A stretch of DNA of 64,000 bases. Origin: Takakia lepidozioides. Lineage: Eukaryota > Streptophyta > Takakiopsida > Takakiales > Takakiaceae. The notes under the pieces were generated by a model. It saw nothing but the letters and a program-made list of their open reading frames with translations. It was not told the DNA's origin and made no database searches. The DNA lies in assembly GCA_030704615.1 (NCBI GenBank), contig CM060732.1, positions 82,917,171 to 82,981,170 of the forward strand. The letters run 5' to 3'. Positions 31,141-41,400 of this stretch are shown here, piece by piece. Each line of letters opens with the position of its first letter. The first letter of the stretch is position 1. The position numbers were made by a program, and so were the translations under genes.

Positions 31141-34100
31141 ATGGCTTCCTCTGAAGCGGAGTTCTTCTCTGACAACAAACCAGTGACGTTCTCCCAGGAA
31201 GTCCTTGACAATGGATTTGCAATTGTTCTGGAACATGTCTTGGCTACCCGTTTTCAGCTGCAGAATGGCTCCATCTTTTTGGAGAAAGAGGTGTACGATC
31301 TTAAAGGGAAGTTGTTGAAATACTCTTTCCAAAACCGTGATGAGACGGCTCATATCAGCCAGTGGAGAGTGCATCCCGGTCGATACAGAGTACTTGGAGA
31401 GCCTTGGCGAAAGTCCCTTGGGTCATATGTGACGCCTGGGACTGCTGCTTCGGTCGTTGAAGACAAGAGGGAGGTGGTGGTGAAAAAAGAACAGACGTCC
31501 TCCACTCCAATCGTTGAGCTTTCGGATTCGTCCGATGATGACATAAGTGAAATTCCAAATCCAGTCCTTCCTACTGTGGTTGGAGAAGCTGATGAAGAAG
31601 AGATTTGTAGTGTCATTCCAAAATTGCGGGCGATGGGAGGAATGGTTGGATTCAAAAGTGAGTTGCGGGGAATTGATTGGGAATCTTTGAAGCAAGTGCC
31701 TGTGAAGTTCTTGCCGGAGACTTTTGATGGCGATATCCTATTCGAGCTGCCTCCTCCTCCGCGAGTTGGAGGTGTAACAATCATGATGCATGGAATGGAC
31801 AAGAAACACGACGGGCACCCGTGGTGCAGAACAAAAACATCCAATATTCAGAATGATGACAAGCTTGTTTTCAGGAGGACAGTTTGCAATGGACACCTTA
31901 GGTGTGATAATTTGAATTGCAGACACTTTCTTCAGTCTGGGGTTCATAATCAAAGCGAATGGGAGGGTCTGGCAGAAAATCCATTTCAGCCTGGGACTGC
32001 CCCTCCACCGGCAAACACTTTCGTCTGCAAATTCTGCAAACTTGTGCCATCCTGCTTGGCGCTCTGCGGAGCAAGAATGTACTATGTTGTCCACCGTTTG
32101 AAAACAATGACAAGAGCTTGTGTGCATTTCGGATTCCATAACCATCCTGTCTCGAAGGGGGATTACAGGGAGAGTGTTGAGACAATATCGAGGTTGATTA
32201 AACAGAGTTCGGGAGAAACCCATCCGCAACAACATCTGCAATTGCTCTTGGCGCAAGCAAGTCTTTCTTGGAAAGCCATATTTTGAGTGAAAGGGATTCT
32301 GTGGGGACTAAACTTGACGATGCAACATTGGACCTGGTCATGGATAATTTCTCCACTTTAAGTCCACCTAACATTCGGCATCAGATCAATGCATTGAGAA
32401 TGGGCTCTGGGATCAGAGGCTACATAGACAACATTTTGGAATTGAAACGAGTGAGCAAGTACGATTACATCCAGGACAATGTATTCCCAGGTCAAGGTGC
32501 CATCAAAGTTTTTCTTTTCAAAATGTCGACTGTTGGGGAGGGCAGTGGGGTTAGCCTCGTGAAGCGGATGCAGAAGACTGGGGACTTGCAGAACTGTTTT
32601 CTTATGTTTGATCATGTGAAACGAGTGAAAGATTGGACGACAATGGCTTGTCATGTCTACGATCCAGTGTACCAACGAGTTATGACAATTGCAGTTTGTG
32701 ACATGCAATCCGAGGATACGGAATCCCAGAAGCTCATGTGGAATTCCCTGATACGTGTCATGGGCTGCCATGGGTTGCCATCTCCAAATTTCGCAGGTTT
32801 CATGGCGGATAGTACTCAAGCAAATTTCAATGCTGTTCGTATTGTCTTCGGATCGGGCGACCCAAAAGTGCCTATGCCAGGAAGAGAGCGTACATGTCTA
32901 TTCCATTGGACACAATCTCTAGAAAAATACAAAGTCGGACATCAAACCAGAGATGCAAACTCAGCACCGTAAATTGTGCAAATAGTACAAAGATGCTAGA
33001 ACAATGAAGGAGACGGACACTTTGTTCCAGACAATTCGTGCCTGGTGGTTCTCTTCTGGAGCTGCATCACTTGAGAGTATGAGAGCATTGGAAGATTGGC
33101 TGGCGTTTTGGCACTTCCGGTATAGACAGTGGGGAGCAGCCATGCCATTGGTATGAGGCTTATATTTATTGCTTTATTCATACATTTGCTTTCCATTTTA
33201 TTGTGTCCTCGCTTTCTTTATGTTGTTTTCTGTTCACTGTTTTGAAGTGTGGTTCTGCACTTTGCAGAACATGTCCATTGAGGAAATGACGGACATGCCA
33301 TCTTGCAATTTGGCAGAAACTGTGCACAACGCATGGTTGCAGCAGTCTGGGAAACGAGGTCGGGATTTGTATGTAGCAACAACAGATGATTTGATACGTG
33401 CCTTGCAACAACTAACCCGATACCGTGATTTCTTACGAGGTGGGGTTGGTGGCAAGGGTCCGGACAAATGGGAGTTGATGTTACGTGCTACAAACAGATC
33501 TGGGGATCCAATCAAGATAGCACGGGCGGTGAGCATGTATGCCCAGGGAACGCCACTTGTTTCTAGAGTTCCACATCTTGAAGGGGAGGAGAGATTCGGC
33601 TCCTGTAAGAGGAAATTGAACACTCCACCTGGTTCGGATTCAGATTCCCACAGGGCAGACCGTGATAACTTCTCGAAGCCTCGTGTTCCCCTGCATGACA
33701 GCTCCATGTCCAGAACCTCCATTGTGGAGGAACCTCCAACACGACGGCAAGCTCTAGCATCAAACAGTGCCACTGAAATGGTGCAGGAGAGAAACAACCC
33801 CCTTGATGTGCTTGAGTCCGCATGCCCCGACCACGTTTGGCACATAGAACGCACAAGTGTAGGGTCTCGTGTGAAATGTACATCGATCAGGGCAACTAAT
33901 TTCGAGAAGTGCACTTCATCTATATCCAGAGGTGGTGCCCGAACTCCTGCTCCGACTTTCACGGGCTTGATGCGTCCATACGGTCAACCAGAAGCCAAGA
34001 ACCATAAGTTCTGGTTTTGCGCAGATGATTGTGCCAGATGTGTGCATGGAACTGTGCGTCCTTCCGTAGTGATGAAGCCATCTCCTCCAACCGTTTGGCC

Positions 34101-34653
34101 CGTGAAGGTGGGAACACATCTGAGCTTTCAGGAGATTGAAATGCTGGAGGAGGCAGGTTTTTCCCTTGCGAGACAACCCCAACTCCATGCATGTGCTACT
34201 ACTTCTGCGTCCTCCCGGGTCCCCCCGGCAAATCCTGACTTGTGGCCAACCAAACGAGATGGAAAGCTTGTTCGGCGTTTCCCTCCAACCGCTGAACACT
34301 TTGGCAAAGTGGAGTCCGCAAGAATGCTCCAAGCTCGTGTTGGAAGCACCACGAAAGTACCCGATCCAGGATATGGTCGGGTATTCACAATCATCACTTC
34401 CACATCTGCTGTTCATGATAGGACCTACGACATCACGGTTTCCAATTTCCCCAATTGCACATGTCCTGATTTTGTGAATATGCTATCAACCAGTTTGGGC
34501 AAGAGAGGTAAATTCATACCCTGCAAACATTTGTATTTCATATTTTTGAAGAGGATGGTTTGCGATCCCAAACGTGACAACTTCATTCACCAGGTCACTA
34601 TGAGTTTCAACGAGGTCGATACTCTTTTGCAGCGGGATACAACACATGGGTAG
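31141..34653 (+). pseudogene. MULE transposase with zinc-binding N-terminus and SWIM finger, broken
   Basis: Exon 1 runs 31141-33150 and exon 2 33268-34653, joined in phase. The start MASSEAEFFSDNKPV is open for about 370 codons. A GCM1/WRKY-like or FLYWCH-like zinc region follows (HDGHPWCRTKTSNI, RRTVCNGHLRCDNLNCRHF, later HFGFHNHPVSKGD). The MULE core reads FLMFDHVKRVKDWTTMACHV, then NFAGFMADSTQANFNAVRIV, then RERTCLFHWTQSLEKY and WLAFWHFRYRQWG. The C-terminus has a SWIM finger: CTCPDF, then PCKHLYFIF. Such enzymes cut MULE ends. Frame changes occur near 32220 and 32930, and a TAG stands at 32983 after LCK, where the frame otherwise continues. Exon 2 is open throughout (about 460 codons), so decay looks fairly recent. 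Confidence 0.85.
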
Positions 34654-35100
34654 CATCAACTATGCAATGTGGTATGTGGACGACCATGATTTGAAATGTG
34701 TAATTCACATCAATTCGTCGGCGGTGCAATGATATGGCCTCCAACTATACGGAGTGAGCTCTGAGTGACAACTTTTAGGTAGTGCACATTTGTCATTGCA
34801 CCGTTCGAAGTCTACATATCTTGCTGTCGCTATGCACTACAATCATCTTTTGAAGATGATCCTAACTCTCATTGTTATTTGAGGAGGGAGGAAGGTCTTC
34901 CCGTGGCAGCCTTTATGGCGCACACTTTGTGAGGATATTTTTTCGTCCTCGTAATTGTAAAAGTGAAACAAGCATTTGTAATTGCACAATGTTGGATGCT
35001 GCAATTGTAGGCCACAACGCTCGTCTTCATTATATTTAGGCAAGATTCCCTGCATTAATTCCACGGTCATAGGACCATCCTCGGTTATAGGCGGCGCATG
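34654..35100. other. 3' flank of the MULE transposase; nothing recognisable
   Basis: No long frame and no RNA-gene motif. It runs into the GC-rich right end of the element. Confidence 0.5.
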
Positions 35101-35243
35101 TTAATGCTGACGTGGCAGATGACGGACAGTGCCACGTCATCATTTACCGCCACATCAGTATGTTGACATGACGCTCACGCCACGTCAGCGTGTGTGCAGG
35201 TCCACGCCACGTCAGCTGGCGTGAGCGTACGCTCACGCGCTCA
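35100..35243 (-). repeat. MULE right terminal inverted repeat and subterminal GACGTGGC words
   Basis: It ends CGCTCACGCGCTCA, the inverse of the left end. Inside, GACGTGGC, GCCACGTCA and CACGCCACGTCAGC words repeat several times, mirroring the left end. Confidence 0.65.
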
Positions 35244-35256
35244 TGCCATTGCGTCG

Positions 35257-35269
35257 TTGACGCACAAGT
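35257..35269 (+). repeat. 13-bp direct repeat right of the MULE
   Basis: TTGACGCACAAGT, identical to 23636-23648; see that entry. Confidence 0.5.
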
Positions 35270-36769
35270 TAGATTCACAACTTGAAAGTCCTTTGGAAAT
35301 TGCTTCCAATAACGTTGTATCTTATGCAAAATTTTCATCATTAGAAATTACAAGAGTTGAGCAACTTGTTGTTATTCAAAAAAGAGCGTTTGCGGAAAAA
35401 TGTTATGGAGTTAATATCTCAAAAAAACAAATATGTAGAGAAGGTGAGGTGAACAACTAATTGAAATGGCTCTCCGAGGCTTGTGATGAACAACAAGAAG
35501 TACAAACCAATGGATGGTCATTTTCTGATGAACTGCCTCCAACTCTGTATGAAGCAACTTCACTTCCTGCAATTTGCCCTCATGCTGGTATAGCTGTTGC
35601 TTGTGTATTTCATGCAACTTCTCCTGCTCCAGACCTGCTTCAATCAGGTTTTCCTTCGCAAGATGTAGAGCAGATTGAGTGTCCTCCAACTCTGAGGTGG
35701 CCAGGCACGAGGTGTAGGCCAAGGGCAAGCTCAACATGGCCAAGGACGCGGAGGTCAGGGTGTTTGCAACATAGTAGATTACGTTGTGGAGAGTTGAATT
35801 AGAAGCAACTAGACAGTACCATTGATTGCATATATAAGATGCCGCAACTGCATAAATGAGGATGTAGAATGTCTACAAATATAGATGATTTGCATTGAGG
35901 CTTCAATAAAAGGGGCGGAGGAAGCAATAGTTGAGTTGGAGAAGAGGTTGCAGATTTGTTAGGGTAACAAGTTGAACATGCAAAAGATGACAAAAGATGG
36001 TAATGAGACTTGACAATGTACATGAGTACCTATGATCGCCTCCAACATGAATTGACTATTATCAACACCAAGATAAAAGAGGTTGAGTTATGAATATAAG
36101 ACGTGAGCCTTGGAAACGCAGGTAAACCGAATGCAAGTCATGATGTTTGCACTTGGCAACAACCAATACTAGCCAATCCTCTTGAACCATATTGATCAAG
36201 ACATGCTCTGCATATAACGAATGATGTAGCTGCAAGAATTTTCTGGTTGCAAATTGTGGTCATAGCTTGTACCATCATTTTTGCATGTCAATGCATATTT
36301 GAGAATCTGTTGTCTACAAAGCTAAATATTGTGGGAAAGCTTTTGCCCCTGATTCGTGGTTATCATGAAATGACATAAGAGCGACTTATATGAGCGGTGA
36401 ATTTTACATTGTGATGCAAACGAGGTTGACATGGATAAGAGTACTATACAAATGGGGATAACACTAGGAGGATTATAGAATCCAAAGTGACATAGAAGAA
36501 AATAGGACACAATAGGGAGTGAGACAATTGATGCGGGACATGGATCGAGACCATATTGTTGGGACGAGGGCGTAAGTTGCATAGTTGCACAAATGGACGT
36601 GACGTGGCACTGACACGCCACGGTCACGTCGGAAGTCACGTCCAGATGGGCGTCGCGTCAAACCCAAAAATGACATTATCTCTCGTCTGGGTTGACGGAA
36701 CTGGTCTAGAAACGGACAGATAGACAGAACGGAGGAAAGAAAGATAACATCCACAAGAGACATCAAGGG
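35270..36769. other. Mostly unassigned DNA with a possible coiled-coil fragment
   Basis: On the minus strand, about 35500-35695 encodes a heptad-like stretch (SELEDTQSALHLAKENLIEA, LEQEKLHEIHKQQLYQHEG, LHTELEAVHQKM). It looks like a coiled-coil exon fragment of unknown origin. The rest shows no named feature. A GC-rich piece near 36595-36650 (GACGTGAC and GCCACGGTCACGTC) can fold back and resembles the MULE end words. Confidence 0.35.
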
Positions 36770-36934
36770 GAATGGCCTCAACTCACAAGAACGAGACATG
36801 GACTCTTGAAAATCTGCCTTCCGGTAGACAACCCATTACCATCAAATGGATCTATAAAGTAAAAAAACACACGCTGATGGAACCACTGCCAAATTGAAGG
36901 CGCGTTTGGTGACTCGTGGTTTCCAGCAGTGAGC
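36770..36934 (+). mobile_element. Ty1/Copia reverse transcriptase fragment
   Basis: The plus strand reads LPSGRQPITIKWIYKVK and, after one frame change, HADGTTAKLKARLVTRGFQQ, then a stop. This is the opening motif of Copia RVT_2, which usually reads LP.GKK.I..KWVYKVK..ADG....KARLVA.GF.Q. No LTRs, integrase or RNase H are visible nearby. It breaks off at the (AG)n tract. Confidence 0.82.
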
Positions 36935-36937
36935 AGG

Positions 36938-36940
<3 letters not shown>

Positions 36941-37002
<62 letters not shown>
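36941..37002 (+). repeat. (AG)31 microsatellite
   Basis: An uninterrupted AG tract of 62 bp between the Copia fragment and the LINE-B fragment. Confidence 0.97.
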
Positions 37003-37006
<4 letters not shown>

Positions 37007-37514
37007 TCATTGGACGTTGTTTGTCGTAGTCTTGTGGCCATTGACCCCGTGCCCAGATTGAGCGGAACACAAAGGGACAGAACCTACCTTTGTCAAGGGC
37101 TGACTAGTATGACTTACCTTGGAATAAACAATTGATCCATCCGGGTTTTCCGGATATCATCTAGAAATCCCTTTAAACAAGCATCAATCTGTTGTGTGTG
37201 GGTTTGCCCAATAACTAGGTCCCAAAAGGGCATGGGCTTTATGTGCATCCCACTTATAGTTGGAGGAAAACTCAACTCCGAGGTATGTGTAGGAAGGGAG
37301 GACCAAAATCTCTTGACTTCCCCACCTGAGATCACCTCTTCCCTCTCCTCGGTTGTTGATTGCCAATACCGCACATTTACTGTCTAGCCCCCAAAGATCA
37401 AAGTATCTCTTCGCGCAATCAATCAACTCCTGGAGATTGGAAGGAGTCTCCTCCATACCTTCGAAGTCATCCGCAAACATAAGGGCTGGTATGATGGCAT
37501 CACCCACCCTTAAC

Positions 37515-37516
<2 letters not shown>
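37003..37516 (-). mobile_element. LINE-B fragment with reverse transcriptase FADD box
   Basis: The minus strand encodes PALMFADDFEGMEETPSNLQ, where FADD is the catalytic RT motif C, then ELIDCAKRYFDLWGL and VLPSYTYLGVEFSSNYKW. The frame then changes. The sequence 37015-37110 matches 52140-52240 and 37617-37685. The fragment is 5'-truncated and lies between two AG/TC tracts. It is a different family from LINE-A. Confidence 0.85.
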
Positions 37517-37579
<63 letters not shown>

Positions 37580-37589
37580 TGTGTGTGTG
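37517..37589 (+). repeat. (GA)n(GT)n compound microsatellite
   Basis: GA repeats from 37517 to about 37577 pass directly into GT repeats to about 37589. Confidence 0.97.
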
Positions 37590-38044
37590 CGTGCATGCTT
37601 GTGTGTGTACTCATAAGACTTTGTTTGCTGCAGCCTTATGGCCATAGACCCCTTTGTGAGGGGCTCTCCAGTAGTGGGACTTACCTTGAAGTAAACAAAG
37701 CCGTCAGGCTTTCCAGGTATCCTCTAGAAAACCCTTCACACAAGCATCAATCTGCTGTGTGTGGGCCCAGAAGTCAAGAGCCCAACAGGCCAGGGCTTTA
37801 GGCTCAGCCTCAAGATTTGAGAAGTTGGTGAACAGAGGTGCAGTAACCATGTGAAGAGGGTCACTCTCAGGTGAGAATAGCCCGGACAATGTATTAGAAA
37901 ATGGAGATTGTCTTCAGGTGGCCCGGACATCTGGCAATTAGTATCTCCTTTTCCTCTCTGCATCTGTTTATTGTTCCAAGGTAGGCTCTCTGCCTTGACT
38001 TTAAACTTCAGTCTAGTGCCGAGGGTAGCCAGGCCCGTCAGATC

Positions 38045-38046
<2 letters not shown>
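37590..38046 (-). mobile_element. LINE-B 3' fragment, second copy
   Basis: Opposite-strand sequence homologous to 52127-52620: the same CTCATAAGAC(T/G)TTGTTTGC start on the plus strand, and the same region encoding the C-terminal part (LGTRLKFKVKAESLPWNN). The Cys residues of the CPLCG motif seen in the 52-kb copy are partly lost. The fragment lies between the compound microsatellite and the next GA tract. Confidence 0.8.

Positions 38047-38079
<33 letters not shown>
38047..38079 (+). repeat. (GA)n microsatellite, about 33 bp
   Basis: Uninterrupted GA tract immediately beside the LINE-B fragment. Confidence 0.95.
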
Positions 38080-38083
<4 letters not shown>

Positions 38084-38493
38084 AGTGGATATAGGTAAAT
38101 GGTGAAGGTAGAGTAATTATCAATACTCACTCAACATCCCTACAAACTTGGCCTATGCCTTGGTGTCTTCACAATAAGCTATGGCGAGCTCTTGAAAGCA
38201 TGGTCAAATGATGAGCCAACCCGTCTGCCCTCCTCCTAAACCATAATCGGCCTTCATTCTGCTTCCTTGTAACTGTCCCCCCTTACAAGAATATTTCAGC
38301 CCTAATTTCCACACTCCTAGAAATTAGACCAAACCTGATAAATTACAGGTGGAAGGAAGATGGAGAAAAGATGCTACAAAAATTTAGCACCAAAATATAA
38401 GAGCCAACTGGAAGTGGGGGACCGGCAGAGACATCCTACAATTTCTGTGGATAAATTTGTTGGAAGCTGAAGGTTTAATTGAAAGTTGCCCTC
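38080..38493. other. Unassigned; 3' flank of the UBP gene
   Basis: No coding frame or repeat recognised. It should contain the UBP 3' untranslated region and polyadenylation site. Confidence 0.5.
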
Positions 38494-41400
38494 CTACTTG
38501 AGCCTGCATTTCTCATAGAAGAGAAGATAGGCTTCACATTGCAATACGGATTCCAAAGATGTTTGCCGGACATGTGAATCGCTGATGTAATACCAGGTAG
38601 GCGCTCCTGGACCAGCATCCTCTTCATCATTAGCCACTGGACCCCTCACATACGCCACATAATGACCTCCTCGCATCGTCCCCGAGTGCTCTACAGTCCC
38701 AATTAAACGATACTTGCAATTTTCTTGAACACAGTTCCTGCATCCATCCACCAAATGGCAACTAGTCAACAGTTTAGTTGGAAAATATAATTCAAAATTA
38801 AGCGATCCCAAATCCCCACACAACCAAACAGTCCACCTCTATGAGAAAGCAAATAAGCTACCTTTCGACAAAAAGAGGCTCCAAAACAATGGAGAAGTCT
38901 AGCCGTCATCCACTGACAGTTTGGGTGACTTGGACAAGACCACGAGTTTCCAAACCACTTCATAAGTAGACTGCACGGGACCTCCGGAAGGAACAGGGGG
39001 CAAAAGGACAAAACTGACCCTGACTTCACCTAGGTGCAAATCAGAATGTTTGTGCACATGATATGGTGGGTGACCAACCACAATTTTACTAACCCCTTTT
39101 CAGCAGAGCGGAGACTCTAATTTGCGGGTCACTCATGCACCCTGATTGAACAAAGATCATAAGGCTGTAGATGAGCCAACCAAAGAACAAGGGATTGTTG
39201 GGAACATAGGATGCAGGAATTCTGAGTTTTGTTTTCAATTGTCCATAATTGAGTCAATGTATAGAGCTGCAGAGACATGGCACAATCAATAATAGTTTGA
39301 AGTAAGGTAAAAATGTGGCTTACAGTACAAACCTCTGATCCATAAATGGGCTCAGGTCCAGCCACTCCTGGAATGCTACATGGCCGCTCAGCTTGCTCAA
39401 CCGCCCACGCATGTCCTGTGCAAACCTCTTCAAATGCACAGTCAGTATTGGTGGCGCTTTACTAATGAGAAACCTCTTTGTGGCATCCCGTTTCACCGTG
39501 ACTTTTGAGGGTTCCTCACCCCCTTTCCGGCTTCGGGATCTCTCTGCCTTCTGAGATTTTGAGCGCGCACCATTTGCGGTGGTGAAATCTCCTGAAAGAA
39601 AGGGCACCCCCCCTCTTGGATGCAGATTCGTTCTCTCCAATTGGTCCACATTGTTTGGTATACTGGGAACCACTGCATCTGTGTCTGACTTCAGAGTGTT
39701 TTCCAGCCTAATACCATTTGAAATTGACTCAACAGTGGGAGCTGTAAGAGTGGGAACCATGGCCAGAGAAGTTGCTTTCTCTGAATGCTTCTCCCGTTCA
39801 GTTAACTCTGATGAATTTCTCACTGCTCGCCCAACCTGTGTAGGCATGCCATTGTTTTCATCTTTCAGCAACAGCTCCCTTTTGCTGGCTCTCTCCTGCC
39901 GATATCCTAGAACTAGCCCAATCGCATCATCAGCAGCCTTTTTCACTTTTGATTTTTCGTCATCCGGTTGGACTAAGCAACAACCCTCTCTCGCATCTTC
40001 AGCAGATGCATTTTCTGAGGTCAACGGAACCTCCACCAGTTCCCAAGAATCATGCACCTGCTCACCCGCTCCACCATTTCTAGAACCAATCCCATCTCCC
40101 CTGTTTTTCACTCCTGTTGCCTCTGCCTCACAATCAGGGAGGATTTCTTCTGCTGGAGGTTGACAGCCAGTTGTTTGTCCACTGTCAATGAGTGATGTGG
40201 CCGAACTATTCCTGACTGTAACCCCATCTGCTAAGTCCTCCCAATCATTTGTGACAGCTTTGCACAAGGCATTCTCCTTACGTCCATTTCCCTTCGACTT
40301 GCTAGACCCAGCCTTTGCATCCCCCCGTGGCTTCCCATCCTTCCCTCCAGCACTGACTGTTGCCTGACTAGGAGTTGAGCAACTTGCTATCTCTCCTTTG
40401 GAAGACTTTCTTCTTGAGCATTCATTGGCTTTCCCATCTGAAATATCTTCACCCAGATTCCGAGTTGACAAATTCATCCCGCTTCCAAATGCTTTTTCCA
40501 GTCCTATCGCACTATTACAAGGCCACATGCCACCACTGATCTCTGGCAACTTCTCCATTACAATTTGCATATCACCCTTATGATGATCAAGTACTTCTGA
40601 TGTCACAATCAGATCAGCCCCACCGCTCTCATCAGCAAGGCTTTTATTTGTAGGTTGATGTTGTGCATTTAACACAGATTCTTGACTTGTAGAATCCACA
40701 CCCAGGAGAAGGAGGTCTGCTTGATTTGAACCTGCCATCTTATCTTGCAACTGACGAGAGCATTTCTCACATTCCCAACCATTGTCCCCTGACAGAAGCT
40801 CTGCTCCTGTGAAGTCTAACAGACATCCCTCCAGTGACATGGTGGAGAACATTCCCTCTTCCCCATCATCTTCCTCCCTCAAACCTAGCCCCCCACCGTT
40901 GCTAGTGAAAATAAACTCTTCTCTTTTCCCCCTGTTGCTTGCAGATGTCTTAAGCTCCAAATAATTATCAGAACCATCCATGTGCATCAAGGAGCCGCTT
41001 GCTTCCCGTCTCATGCCCCCTACTTCCCTTGCAGTAAACACACTTGCCTCTTTTCCTTCAGCAGAGCTACCCTCCTCAAACAGATCGCCAATTCCAAAAT
41101 CAGGTAGATTATTTTCAGACTTCACACTCGTTGCCGATTTATCTTTAGGATTGATATTTCTCCCAATTCCGCTACTAGTACCATCTGAATGCAACTCCTT
41201 GGCAGACACATCTCCCTCCAAGCACTTGCCTCTGATGCTTGCACCATTCAGCCCTTTCTCCATCACTGGGAGCTTATCATAGCCTCTCAAGTCCCCTAAT
41301 AACAACGACGAGGGCCTTGAAGTCATTGTATGATGTTGATCTTCCTCTCCCTCTCTAATCCAGATATTGGTCTCATTTGTAGGGCAGGGGCTAGGCCCAT

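Larger units (their letters stand above)
23678..35243. mobile_element. Mutator-like element (MULE) with two divergent genes, about 11.6 kb
   Basis: TGAGCGCGTGAGCG at 23678-23691 is inverted at 35230-35243. After a short difference, CGCTCACGCCA follows on both sides. Further TGACGTGG/CCACGTCA words fill both ends (23700-23770 and 35100-35215). Inside are a MULE transposase on the plus strand (31141-34653) and a multi-exon ParB-plus-methyltransferase gene on the minus strand (24662-30383). They share a 757-bp start region. The exact ends and the 9-bp target duplication expected for MULEs are not resolved. Both genes carry stops and frameshifts, so this copy is probably dead. The call rests mainly on the transposase. 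Confidence 0.75.

Noticed and set aside
36590-36660. Copia LTR end near the GC-rich fold-back
   Set aside because: No TG...CA pair, primer-binding site or second copy could be found; the words look more like the MULE ends.
36929-37616. Open frames of alternating Arg-Glu or Ser-Leu across the AG/TC tracts
   Set aside because: These are translations of simple repeats, not proteins.
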